DNA from: Bacillota bacterium
Lineage (GTDB): Bacteria; Bacillota; Clostridia; Christensenellales; Aristaeellaceae
Direction: 5' to 3'
DNA length: 34,089 bases
NCBI GenBank assembly: GCA_023402355.1
Contig: JAEXCG010000086.1
Span: 1 to 34,089, forward strand
This document shows, one piece after another, positions 15,627 to 22,487 of this stretch (within the stretch, counting starts at the first letter, position 1; each line of letters opens with the position of its first letter). A program made the position numbers and the translations under genes. The notes beneath the pieces were generated by a model. It worked only from the letters and a program-made list of their open reading frames with translations. It was not told the origin of the DNA and searched no databases.

Positions 15627-16364
15627 ATGATGCAGTGCAGTACGACGGACATTTGGGGGTTTACGACGCAGGCTCGGGCCCGGCTTTTGACGATCCTGAA
15701 CCGCGTGCCGGAGACGACGGTGGGATACATCGGCGGGAGCGACACGCTGCCCGCGCCCCTATCGCACGAGGAGGAGCTGGCGCTCATGCAGCGCCTCAAG
15801 CAGCGCGATCCGCAGGTAAAGAGCCTGCTGATCGAGCGCAATCTGCGTCTGGTCGTCTACATTGCCAGGAAGTTTGAAAACACGGGCGTGGGAATCGAGG
15901 ACTTGATTTCCATCGGCACCATCGGGCTCATCAAGGCGGTCAACACGTTCGACCCGGACAAGAAAATCAAGCTCGCGACCTACGCGTCGCGGTGTATCGA
16001 GAACGAAATACTCATGTTTCTGCGCCGGAACAACCGGACGAAGCTGGAGGTTTCGCTCGACGAGCCGCTGAACACGGATTGGGACGGCAACGAGCTCCTG
16101 CTTTCCGACATCCTGGGAACCGAGGGGGATATGGTGTACCGCTCCGTCGAGGAGAGCGTGGAAAAGCAGTTATTAGCCTCCGCGCTGAGCCGCCTGTCCT
16201 CGCGCGAAAAGAACATCATGTACCTGCGCTTTGGGCTCAAGGGCGGCAAGGAGAAGACGCAAAAGGAGGTCGCGGACATTCTGGGCATTTCGCAGTCCTA
16301 CATATCCAGGCTCGAAAAGCGCATTCTGGGCAGGCTGCAAAAGGACATGGTGCGCATGGGTTGA
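15627..16364 (+). CDS. sigE: RNA polymerase sigma factor SigE (mother-cell early)
   Basis: SigE directs early mother-cell transcription after asymmetric division. The 245-residue protein has an N-terminal pro-sequence of about 30 residues before VGYIGGSDTLPAPLS, where SpoIIGA cleaves in homologues. Region 2 (LLIERNLRLVVYIARKFENTGVGIEDLISIGTIGLIKAVNTFDPDKKIKLATYASRCIENEILMFLRRNN) is almost identical to the Bacillus protein, and region 4 ends with KTQKEVADILGISQSYISRLEKRI. The pro-sequence is less lysine-rich than in Bacillus. Two adjacent ATG codons (15627, 15630) follow GGAAAG; the first is used here. It forms one transcript with spoIIGA, and sigG follows after 62 bases. Confidence 0.97.
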   Translation: MMQCSTTDIWGFTTQARARLLTILNRVPETTVGYIGGSDTLPAPLSHEEELALMQRLKQRDPQVKSLLIERNLRLVVYIARKFENTGVGIEDLISIGTIGLIKAVNTFDPDKKIKLATYASRCIENEILMFLRRNNRTKLEVSLDEPLNTDWDGNELLLSDILGTEGDMVYRSVEESVEKQLLASALSRLSSREKNIMYLRFGLKGGKEKTQKEVADILGISQSYISRLEKRILGRLQKDMVRMG

Positions 16365-16365
16365 C

Positions 16366-16395
16366 GCATAAAACGCACAGGCCGCGGCAATAATG
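16366..16395 (+). promoter_or_regulatory. Sigma-F-type forespore promoter of sigG
   Basis: GCATA (16366-16370) fits the sigma-F -35 consensus GYWTA, and GGCAATAATG (16386-16395) fits every position of the sigma-F -10 consensus GGNNANAHTR, with 15 bases between. It lies right after the sigE stop and about 30 bases before the sigG start. In Bacillus sigG is indeed turned on by sigma-F. Confidence 0.7.
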
Positions 16396-16426
16396 CTCCC
16401 ATCCGGCAAGGACGGAGGGAGAATGC

Positions 16427-17200
16427 ATGGCGACGAACAAAGTAGAAATCTGTGGGGTGGATACATCCACACTTCCAGTGCTGACAAACGAGCGGATGCG
16501 CGAGCTGTTTCCGCTCGTGCACGGGGGAGATCAAAAAGCGCGGGAAGAATTCATCCGCGGCAATCTGCGGCTGGTGCTCAGCGTCATTCAGCGATTCAAC
16601 AACCGCGGGGAAAACGTAGACGATCTGTTTCAGGTCGGCTGCATCGGACTCATCAAGGCGCTGGACAACTTCGATGTGACGCAGAACGTGCGTTTTTCGA
16701 CGTATGCGGTGCCGATGATTATCGGCGAGATCAGGCGCTACCTTCGGGACAACAACCCGATTCGCGTTAGCCGCTCGCTGCGCGATATCGCCTACAAGGC
16801 GCTGTCCGCGAGGGACCGGCTGGCCTCCACGCTCGGCAGGGAGCCCACGATCCAGGAACTTGCCAAGCACATGGAGCTTCCCTGCGAGGACGTGGTGCTC
16901 GCGCTGGAGGCGATCCAGGACCCGATTTCGCTCTTTGAGCCCGTCTACAACGACGGCGGGGACGCGCTGTACATCATGGATCAGGTCAAGGACGAAAAGA
17001 CAAACGACGAGGATTGGCTGGAGGGAATCGCCATCCGCGAGGCCATGCACCGGCTGAGCGAGCGCGAGAAGCATATCCTCAAGATGCGTTTTTTCGATGG
17101 GCGCACGCAGATGGAGGTGGCGAGCGAAATCGGCATCTCGCAGGCGCAGGTGTCGCGCCTGGAAAAGACGGCGCTTTCGCACATGCGCAAGTACATGTAG
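16427..17200 (+). CDS. sigG: RNA polymerase sigma factor SigG (forespore late)
   Basis: SigG drives late forespore transcription. The 257-residue protein has the characteristic N-terminus MATNKVEICGVDTSTLPVLTNERMRELF, region 2 (NLRLVLSVIQRFNNRGENVDDLFQVGCIGLIKALDNFD), region 3 with RDIAYKALSARDRLASTLGREPTIQELAKHM, and region 4 ending in MEVASEIGISQAQVSRLEKTALSHMRKYM. The absence of a pro-sequence and the CGVDTS opening separate it from SigE, SigK and SigF. GGAGGGAGAATGC provides the binding site before the ATG. A sigma-F promoter precedes it and a terminator follows. Confidence 0.97.
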   Translation: MATNKVEICGVDTSTLPVLTNERMRELFPLVHGGDQKAREEFIRGNLRLVLSVIQRFNNRGENVDDLFQVGCIGLIKALDNFDVTQNVRFSTYAVPMIIGEIRRYLRDNNPIRVSRSLRDIAYKALSARDRLASTLGREPTIQELAKHMELPCEDVVLALEAIQDPISLFEPVYNDGGDALYIMDQVKDEKTNDEDWLEGIAIREAMHRLSEREKHILKMRFFDGRTQMEVASEIGISQAQVSRLEKTALSHMRKYM

Positions 17201-17208
17201 ACCTTGCG

Positions 17209-17231
17209 GGCGGGAATTCCCGCCTTTTTTG
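17209..17231 (+). terminator. Terminator of sigG
   Basis: The palindrome GGCGGGAATTCCCGCC (17209-17224) is followed by six T. Confidence 0.92.
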
Positions 17232-17260
17232 CTGTGACAAGCTGCCGGCTTGCGCCCTGC

Positions 17261-17280
17261 CGCATACAATAGAGTATGCG
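17261..17280 (+). promoter_or_regulatory. Inverted repeat with sporulation-type -10 before ylmC
   Basis: CGCATAC and GTATGCG form a 7-bp inverted repeat with a 6-base gap, directly before the ylmC ribosome binding site. The same bases contain CATACAATA (17263-17271), which fits the sigma-E -10 (CATACANT) and the sigma-K -10 (CATANNNTA). No matching -35 was found, so it may be a late-sporulation promoter, an operator or a small hairpin. Confidence 0.4.
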
Positions 17281-17296
17281 AGGGAGGGGGAATCTT

Positions 17297-17542
17297 ATGA
17301 GCCTGTCCGAGCTGAGAAACAAAGATGTCGTGAACGTGCCCGACGGGCGCGTGCTGGGCAAGGTGATGGATTTGGAGTTTTGCCCGCAGGACGGGCGCGT
17401 GCAGGCGATCGTGGTGCCGGGCGCGTTCAGCGCGTGGCAGCTCATCAAGGGCGAGCGCAGCGGCGTGGTCATTCCATGGCAGCTCATCCAGAAAATCGGG
17501 GACGACGTGATCCTCGTGTGCCTGGACGACGCGCAGAGCTGA
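17297..17542 (+). CDS. YlmC/YmxH family PRC-barrel sporulation protein
   Basis: An 81-residue PRC-barrel-like protein: MSLSELRNKDVVNVPDGRVLGKVMDLEF is the typical strand-turn-strand start, followed by VVPGAFSAWQLIKGERSGVVIPWQLIQKIGDDVILV. Members of this family are conserved in spore formers and are usually found near sigG or near pnp/ymxG, as here; their molecular role is unclear. The ATG at 17297 is preceded by GGGAGGGGG; seven extra codons upstream lie inside the inverted repeat and are rejected. It lies after the sigG terminator, so it probably has its own promoter. Confidence 0.88.
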   Translation: MSLSELRNKDVVNVPDGRVLGKVMDLEFCPQDGRVQAIVVPGAFSAWQLIKGERSGVVIPWQLIQKIGDDVILVCLDDAQS

Positions 17543-17551
17543 CGATTTTTC

Positions 17552-17580
17552 TTTACGATTCGCAGGGATTCGGTTATAAT
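17552..17580 (+). promoter_or_regulatory. Sigma-A promoter of nrdR
   Basis: TTTACG (17552-17557) and TATAAT (17575-17580), spacing 17. The start codon lies about 40 bases downstream. Confidence 0.75.
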
Positions 17581-17621
17581 AGTTCAAACGAATTCGGGCG
17601 TTTCGAAAGGAAGGCACTTTC

Positions 17622-18110
17622 ATGAAATGTATCTTTTGCAACTGCACGGACAGCCGCGTGGTCGATTCCCGTCCCACGGAGGACGGCGCGATCCGCAGGC
17701 GCCGCGAATGCGAACGCTGCGGTCGGCGCTTTACTACCTATGAAAAGATTGAGACGCTGCCGCTGCTGGTCATCAAGAAGGACCGCCGCCGCGAACCGTT
17801 TGACGCCGACAAGATTCGCCGCGGGCTCGTAAAGGCGTGCGAAAAGCGCCCTGTCGCCATTGCGGACATCGAAGCGCTTGTCAACGAAATCGAGATGGCG
17901 ATGCTCAACTCCATGGAGCAGGAAGTGACGACGCAGCGGATCGGCGAGATGGCGATGGAGGGCCTTCGCAAGCTCGACGAGGTTTCCTACATACGCTTTG
18001 CCTCGGTTTACCGCCAGTTTAAGGACATTCAATCCTTTATGCACGAGCTGAGCCAGCTCCTTGCGGAAAACGCCCCCAGTGCGGAGAAGGAGCAGGAAAA
18101 AGAGCGCTGA
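17622..18110 (+). CDS. nrdR: Transcriptional repressor NrdR of ribonucleotide reductase genes
   Basis: NrdR represses nrd operons when its ATP-cone binds dATP and ATP. The 162 residues have an N-terminal zinc ribbon with Cys pairs in MKCIFCNC and CERCGRRF, the conserved DSRPTEDGAIRRRREC and FTTYEK, and an ATP-cone from about residue 45 (VIKKDRRREPFDADKIRRGLVKACEKRPV). Length is normal; the tail is Glu/Lys rich. AAGGAAGG precedes the ATG. It sits between the sigG/ylmC and spoIVB genes, a position common in Clostridia, with its own promoter. No NrdR-box pair or nrd gene is visible in the window. Confidence 0.96.
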   Translation: MKCIFCNCTDSRVVDSRPTEDGAIRRRRECERCGRRFTTYEKIETLPLLVIKKDRRREPFDADKIRRGLVKACEKRPVAIADIEALVNEIEMAMLNSMEQEVTTQRIGEMAMEGLRKLDEVSYIRFASVYRQFKDIQSFMHELSQLLAENAPSAEKEQEKER

Positions 18111-18145
18111 GCGCCGCCGAGCACGTCCCTGGCAACCCTTTACCG

Positions 18146-18175
18146 GCATATTTCATCGTTTTTTTGCGCATCGTA
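18146..18175 (+). promoter_or_regulatory. Sigma-G-like forespore promoter of spoIVB
   Basis: GCATA (18146-18150) fits the sigma-G -35 (GHATR) and CATCGTA (18169-18175) fits five of seven positions of the -10 (CATWHTA), at the ideal 18-base spacing. spoIVB is a sigma-G target in Bacillus. The ATG is 45 bases downstream. Confidence 0.55.
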
Positions 18176-18220
18176 GGCGTGATGAAGCGATGGAATGGCT
18201 TTGGGAAAGGGTTGTTTTTT

Positions 18221-19501
18221 ATGAATCAAAAACGTCTTAAAAAAATCTTCGGAGTCGTACTCAGTCTGCTCGTCGTCGCCGTCAACTATTCGACGCCGGT
18301 GCAGCAGTTGACGAGCCTTCCAGACGCGCTCGTGCTTCGGGAAGGACAGGAGGTGCGCCTTGCGTGGGGGCTTCCTTTAAAGGTGCGCATGAACCAGCAG
18401 GACGCTGCCGTGCTCTCCTCCGGCGACGAGACGCTCTCGGACGTGGCGAGAACTGACGTGGAGCTCGCAGCCGTAAACGCGGGCCAGGCGCAGGTGCAGC
18501 TTTCGCTGTTTGGAAGCTGGCCGTTTAAAAACGTCGACGTGCAGGTACAGGATCAAAAGATCCTCGTGCCCGGCGGTCAGGCGATCGGCGTGGCGCTGCA
18601 CACGAGCGGCGTTCTGGTCGTGGGAACCTCAGACCTCTCCGGCGGCGCGTCGAACCCCGCAAAAAAAGCGGGTCTGAAACCCGGGGACCTGATCTGCTCG
18701 ATCGGCGGGCAGGAAATACAGAGCGCCGAGCATCTGGCGGAGGTCGTGAACAAGCTGGGAAATGCGACGGTCGAGGTGGTCGTGAAGCGCACAGGCAAGC
18801 AGGTCCACCTGAACGTATCGCCGGTGGTGGATGCGATCGACGGGAAATACAGGCTCGGCGTTTGGGTGCGGGACAGCACGGCGGGCGTCGGCACGCTGTC
18901 GTTTTATGACCCGGACAGCGGATACTTCGGCGCGCTCGGCCATGCGATCACGGACGTGGACACCGGAGAATTTTTGACCGTCCGCGAGGGCAACGTCATG
19001 CACGCCCACATCGTGGACGTGTTGAAGGGCCAGCGCGGCGAACCCGGCGAGCTGAAGGGCTCTTTCCTGAAGGAAGGAGAGACGTTCGGAAATATTCTGC
19101 TCAATAACCAGTTCGGCATCTACGGCAAGAGCGACGAGGCGGTCGTGAATCCGCTTTACCCGAACGGACTTCCGGTCGGCTCTCGGAGCAACGTGCACGA
19201 AGGAAAGGCGAGCATCCTCTCCACGGTGGATGGAGATACGATCAAGGAATACGAGGTGGAGATTACCCGCTGCGTTTCGCAGGGGAGCGCTTCTCAGAAG
19301 GGCATGATTCTGCGCGTGACGGACCCGGAGCTGCTCGAGACGACGGGCGGCATCGTACAGGGCATGAGCGGAAGCCCGATCCTGCAGGACGGCTACATCA
19401 TCGGCGCGGTCACGCACGTATACGTGAACGACCCGACCCAGGGATACGGCATGTACATCGAATGGATGCTGGAGCAATCGAAACAGGCGACCGCCGCGTA
19501 A
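18221..19501 (+). CDS. spoIVB: SpoIVB, forespore signalling serine peptidase with PDZ domain
   Basis: SpoIVB is made in the forespore, crosses its inner membrane and starts the proteolytic cascade that activates SigK in the mother cell. The 426 residues show a basic start and one hydrophobic segment (KIFGVVLSLLVVAVNYSTPV), a PDZ domain (VGTSDLSGGASNPAKKAGLKPGDLICSIGGQEI), and the SA-clan peptidase with His241 (GALGHAITDVDTGE) and Ser383 (GMSGSPILQDG). Length is as in Bacillus. The ATG at 18221 follows GAAAGG at 10 bases; a longer frame from 18164 covers the promoter. spo0A follows 70 bases later, the near-universal spoIVB-spo0A order of spore formers. Confidence 0.96.
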   Translation: MNQKRLKKIFGVVLSLLVVAVNYSTPVQQLTSLPDALVLREGQEVRLAWGLPLKVRMNQQDAAVLSSGDETLSDVARTDVELAAVNAGQAQVQLSLFGSWPFKNVDVQVQDQKILVPGGQAIGVALHTSGVLVVGTSDLSGGASNPAKKAGLKPGDLICSIGGQEIQSAEHLAEVVNKLGNATVEVVVKRTGKQVHLNVSPVVDAIDGKYRLGVWVRDSTAGVGTLSFYDPDSGYFGALGHAITDVDTGEFLTVREGNVMHAHIVDVLKGQRGEPGELKGSFLKEGETFGNILLNNQFGIYGKSDEAVVNPLYPNGLPVGSRSNVHEGKASILSTVDGDTIKEYEVEITRCVSQGSASQKGMILRVTDPELLETTGGIVQGMSGSPILQDGYIIGAVTHVYVNDPTQGYGMYIEWMLEQSKQATAA

Positions 19502-19507
19502 AATAAG

Positions 19508-19535
19508 GAAGGACTTTCCGCGTTCCACGGCGAAT
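19508..19535 (+). promoter_or_regulatory. Sigma-H-like promoter of spo0A
   Basis: GAAGGACTT (19508-19516) matches the sigma-H -35 (RNAGGAWWW) at all but one position and GGCGAAT (19529-19535) matches the -10 (RNNGAAT) fully; spacing is 12. In Bacillus the sporulation promoter Ps of spo0A also uses sigma-H. Confidence 0.6.
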
Positions 19536-19571
19536 ACCCGTCTTGCAAGAAGGAAGATGGGGGGAGAAAAC

Positions 19572-20360
19572 ATGCAGGCTCCTTTTCGGGTTCTGGTCGC
19601 TTTAAACGATCAGAACCTTTCCGCATTTTTGCGCACGGAGATCATGCGCGATCCGGAGTGGGATCTGATCGGCATGACGCGGAACGGTCAGACCGCGCTG
19701 GAGATGACGGACGCTTGGCTGCCGGACGCGGTCATCATGGACGCGTACCTTCCGGGGCTCGACTGCGCGGCGTTTTTACAGCGCTTGAAGGACGGAACGA
19801 ACGAAAAGCTGCCCTTTGTCGCGGCCATGACGGCCCCCGCTTTGATGGAACGGGCGGAATCCCTGCTCGATCAGGGAGCGGACGCGCTCTGGGCGAAACC
19901 GGAATACGCGCGCGAACTCCCCGGATTTAAAGAGATCGTCGAAAGGCAGCCCTTGAGCAAAATCGCTTTCATGCGCATCGGTGAACGCACGGATTTGGCC
20001 TCGAAGCTGCTCATGCAGATCGGCATGAACAGCGCGCTGCTGGGCTTCGCCTATCTGGCCACCTCGTCCGCCATCGCCTCGGTCAACCTGGAGCTTTCCA
20101 AGAATCTGAACGGCTGCGTCTACCGCTGGGTCGCCCATAAGTACGGTACGACGCCGACGCTCGTGGAACGGGCGATTCGTCACGCCATCGAGAGCACCGT
20201 CAATCACGCGAGCCCCCAGCTTCTATATGCGGTGTTCGGAAACACCATGGACCCCCAGCGCGGCAAACCGACGAACAGCGAGCTGATCGCCATGCTGGCG
20301 GAGCGCGTGCGGCTGCAAAGCCAAAATGCGGGATGCGCGGACGCGCAAAATACGATATAA
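19572..20360 (+). CDS. spo0A: Spo0A, master response regulator of sporulation (atypical receiver)
   Basis: The 262-residue protein has a receiver domain (about 4-120) and the Spo0A DNA-binding domain (about 140-255). In the latter, GTTPTLVERAIRHAIESTV and RGKPTNSELIAMLAERVRL match the recognition-helix region and tail of known Spo0A. In the receiver the phosphate-accepting Asp57 (VIMDAYLPGLD), Thr87 and Lys109 are kept. The usual Asp-Asp metal pair after strand 1 (VADDN in Bacillus) reads VALND here, so both positions aligned to Asp are changed unless a one-residue shift is allowed. The linker between domains is also about ten residues shorter. The start at 19572 follows GGGGAG; five codons upstream lack a usable site. 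spoIVB lies before it. Confidence 0.92.
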   Translation: MQAPFRVLVALNDQNLSAFLRTEIMRDPEWDLIGMTRNGQTALEMTDAWLPDAVIMDAYLPGLDCAAFLQRLKDGTNEKLPFVAAMTAPALMERAESLLDQGADALWAKPEYARELPGFKEIVERQPLSKIAFMRIGERTDLASKLLMQIGMNSALLGFAYLATSSAIASVNLELSKNLNGCVYRWVAHKYGTTPTLVERAIRHAIESTVNHASPQLLYAVFGNTMDPQRGKPTNSELIAMLAERVRLQSQNAGCADAQNTI

Positions 20361-20361
20361 T
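20356..20361 (+). promoter_or_regulatory. Possible -10 element before deoB
   Basis: TATAAT overlaps the spo0A stop codon and lies 59 bases before deoB. No acceptable -35 is found, so the promoter is weak or activator-dependent, or the match is chance. Confidence 0.35.
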
Positions 20362-20419
20362 CCTTCTGGAATGAAAGCGACAAGGCCCTGCACAGCTTGC
20401 GGGCCGGAGAGGAAGCAAT

Positions 20420-21586
20420 ATGGACCATAAGAAAGCGATTCTGATCGTTTTGGACAGCGTCGGCATCGGCGCTTTGCCGGATGCCGCGGACTACGGCGAC
20501 GCGGGGGCGCACACGCTGCGCCATGTCGTGAATGCCTGTCATACGCGCATTCCGAACCTGACCCAACTGGGGCTTTGCAACATCGAGGGCGCCGGGTTTG
20601 GCCAGGCGCAGGACGCGCCAATCGCCGCCTATGCCCGCATGCGAGAGGTTTCCGCGGGCAAGGACACGACGACCGGCCACTGGGAAATCGCGGGCGTGAA
20701 GCTCGACCGGCCCTTCCCGACATTCCCCCAGGGCTTTCCCGCCTCCTTTATCGAGGCGTTTGAGGCGCGCACGGGGCGCGGGACGATCGGCAATATCCCT
20801 GCGTCCGGAACGGCCATTCTGGAAGAGCTCGGCGAGGAACACATGAAGACAGCCAAGCTGATCGTCTACACGTCGGCGGACAGCGTCTTTCAGATCGCCG
20901 CGCACGAGGAGCTCGTGCCGGTGGAGGAGCTCTACCGGTACTGCGAAATCGCCCGCGAGATGCTGCAGGGCGACCTCGGCGTCGGGCGCGTGATCGCGCG
21001 GCCCTTCGTCGGAAAGCCCGGCGCATTCATGCGCACGGGCCGCCGCCGCGACTTTTCCATGCCGCCGCCCCGCAACCTGCTCGACGCGCTGTCCGCCGCT
21101 GGGCTTACCGTCTTCGGCGTGGGCAAGATCGAGGATATCTTCTGCCATCGCGGCCTGACGGGCTCGAACCACGCGAGCGGAAACCCCGCGTGCATCGAGG
21201 CGACGCTTCGCTCGATGGAGGAAGATTACAGCGGGCTGCTGTTCACCAATCTGGTGGACTACGACATGCTCTACGGCCATCGCAACGACGTGCAGGGGTA
21301 TTCCGACGCGCTGGAGGCGTTCGATCGGAGGCTGCCCGACATCTACGCGCGCATGCACGAGGGCGACATGCTCATCATTACGGCGGACCACGGCTGCGAT
21401 CCGACGCATCCGGGCACCGACCACACGCGCGAGCATACGCCGATGCTTTGCTATCAAAAGGGCGTCGGCAAGGGCGTCGACCTGGGCACGCGCGCGACTT
21501 ATGCGGACATCAGCGCGACGATCCTCGACTTCTTTGGCCTGGACAATCCCTTTACGGGGACGTCGTTTCTGAAAGAAACCAGATAA
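20420..21586 (+). CDS. deoB: Phosphopentomutase
   Basis: DeoB interconverts (deoxy)ribose 1-phosphate and 5-phosphate in nucleoside salvage. The 388 residues belong to the alkaline-phosphatase superfamily with two manganese sites: KKAILIVLDSVGIGALPDA at residues 4-22, the phosphate-accepting Thr in GKDTTTGHWEIAG, and ADHGCDPTHPGTDHTREHTPML near the end. AGAGGAAGCAAT precedes the ATG. The stop is followed after 14 bases by punA, which supplies its ribose 1-phosphate substrate, matching the Bacillus drm-pupG order. The two genes share a transcript. Confidence 0.97.
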   Translation: MDHKKAILIVLDSVGIGALPDAADYGDAGAHTLRHVVNACHTRIPNLTQLGLCNIEGAGFGQAQDAPIAAYARMREVSAGKDTTTGHWEIAGVKLDRPFPTFPQGFPASFIEAFEARTGRGTIGNIPASGTAILEELGEEHMKTAKLIVYTSADSVFQIAAHEELVPVEELYRYCEIAREMLQGDLGVGRVIARPFVGKPGAFMRTGRRRDFSMPPPRNLLDALSAAGLTVFGVGKIEDIFCHRGLTGSNHASGNPACIEATLRSMEEDYSGLLFTNLVDYDMLYGHRNDVQGYSDALEAFDRRLPDIYARMHEGDMLIITADHGCDPTHPGTDHTREHTPMLCYQKGVGKGVDLGTRATYADISATILDFFGLDNPFTGTSFLKETR

Positions 21587-21600
21587 AGGAGTACGGACGT

Positions 21601-22416
21601 ATGGAAGAACTGCAAAAGATCGAGGCGGCGGCCGCCGTCGTGAGAGAGGCTTGCGGCGATGCGAGCGTCGGCATTATCCTAGGAACGGGCCTTGGCGATT
21701 ACGCGCAGGCGCTGGAGGGAGCGAAAACGATCGCCTATCGGGACATCCCCGGTTTTCCGGTGTCGACCGTATCGGGGCACGCGGGTCTGTGGTATGCGGG
21801 GAAGCTGCATGGCAAATCTGTGTGCATGATGCGCGGGCGCTTTCATTACTATGAGGGTTATTCGCTTCAGGAGGTGACGCTTCCCGTCCGCGTGATGAAG
21901 AGCCTGGGCGTGGAAACGCTGATCGTCACCAACGCGGCGGGCGGGGTGAACACGTCGTTCCGCCCCGGAGACCTGATGATCCTTTCGGATTTCATCAACA
22001 TGACGGGCGCAAATCCGCTGTTTGGACAAAATCTGGACGCGTTTGGCCCGCGCTTTCCCGATATGAGCTATGCCTTTGACCCAGACCTGCGCCGCCTGGC
22101 GAAGGACAAGGCGGCCCGGCTCGGCTTCACGGCGTGCGAGGGCGTATACGCGCAAATGACGGGCCCCTGCTATGAGACGCCTGCGGAGATTCGCATGCTG
22201 CGCACCCTGGGCGCAGACGCGGTCGGCATGTCCACCGTGCCGGAGGTAATCGTCGCGCGGCACTGCGGCATGCGCGTGCTGGGCATCTCCTGTATCACGA
22301 ACATGGCGGCGGGCATTTTGGACAAGCCGCTGTCGCACGCCGAGGTGATGGAGACGGGCGAGCGCGTGAAGGGGACGTTCCGCGCGCTGCTGGATGAAAT
22401 CGTCAGCGCGCTGTAG
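21601..22416 (+). CDS. punA: Purine nucleoside phosphorylase
   Basis: The enzyme splits guanosine and inosine type nucleosides with phosphate to give base and ribose 1-phosphate, which deoB then uses. The 271 residues fit the trimeric low-mass class: GIILGTGLGDYA for phosphate, VSGHAGLWYAG, MRGRFHYYEGY, TNAAGGVN, and the base-binding region GPCYETPAEIRMLRTLGADAVGMSTVPEVIVARH, with the Asn in CITNMAAGI. The ATG at 21601 follows AAGGAG; the frame upstream of it overlaps deoB and is not coding. dacF follows after a hairpin, as in Bacillus drm-pupG-dacF. Confidence 0.96.
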   Translation: MEELQKIEAAAAVVREACGDASVGIILGTGLGDYAQALEGAKTIAYRDIPGFPVSTVSGHAGLWYAGKLHGKSVCMMRGRFHYYEGYSLQEVTLPVRVMKSLGVETLIVTNAAGGVNTSFRPGDLMILSDFINMTGANPLFGQNLDAFGPRFPDMSYAFDPDLRRLAKDKAARLGFTACEGVYAQMTGPCYETPAEIRMLRTLGADAVGMSTVPEVIVARHCGMRVLGISCITNMAAGILDKPLSHAEVMETGERVKGTFRALLDEIVSAL

Positions 22417-22437
22417 ACACTGCTTATGAATAGAAAG

Positions 22438-22483
22438 CCTTCCGCAGCGGGGATGCTATTCCCAAACGCTGCGGGAGGTTTTT
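22438..22483 (+). terminator. Hairpin between punA and dacF holding the dacF ribosome binding site
   Basis: CCTTCCGCAGCG (22438-22449) pairs with CGCTGCGGGAGG (22467-22478), one G-T, followed by five T, so it looks like an intrinsic terminator. The 3' arm ends in GGGAGG, the only good ribosome binding site for dacF (GTG at 22488, 9 bases later). The same RNA can thus stop transcription or hide the site. Confidence 0.75.
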
Positions 22484-22487
22484 GATA

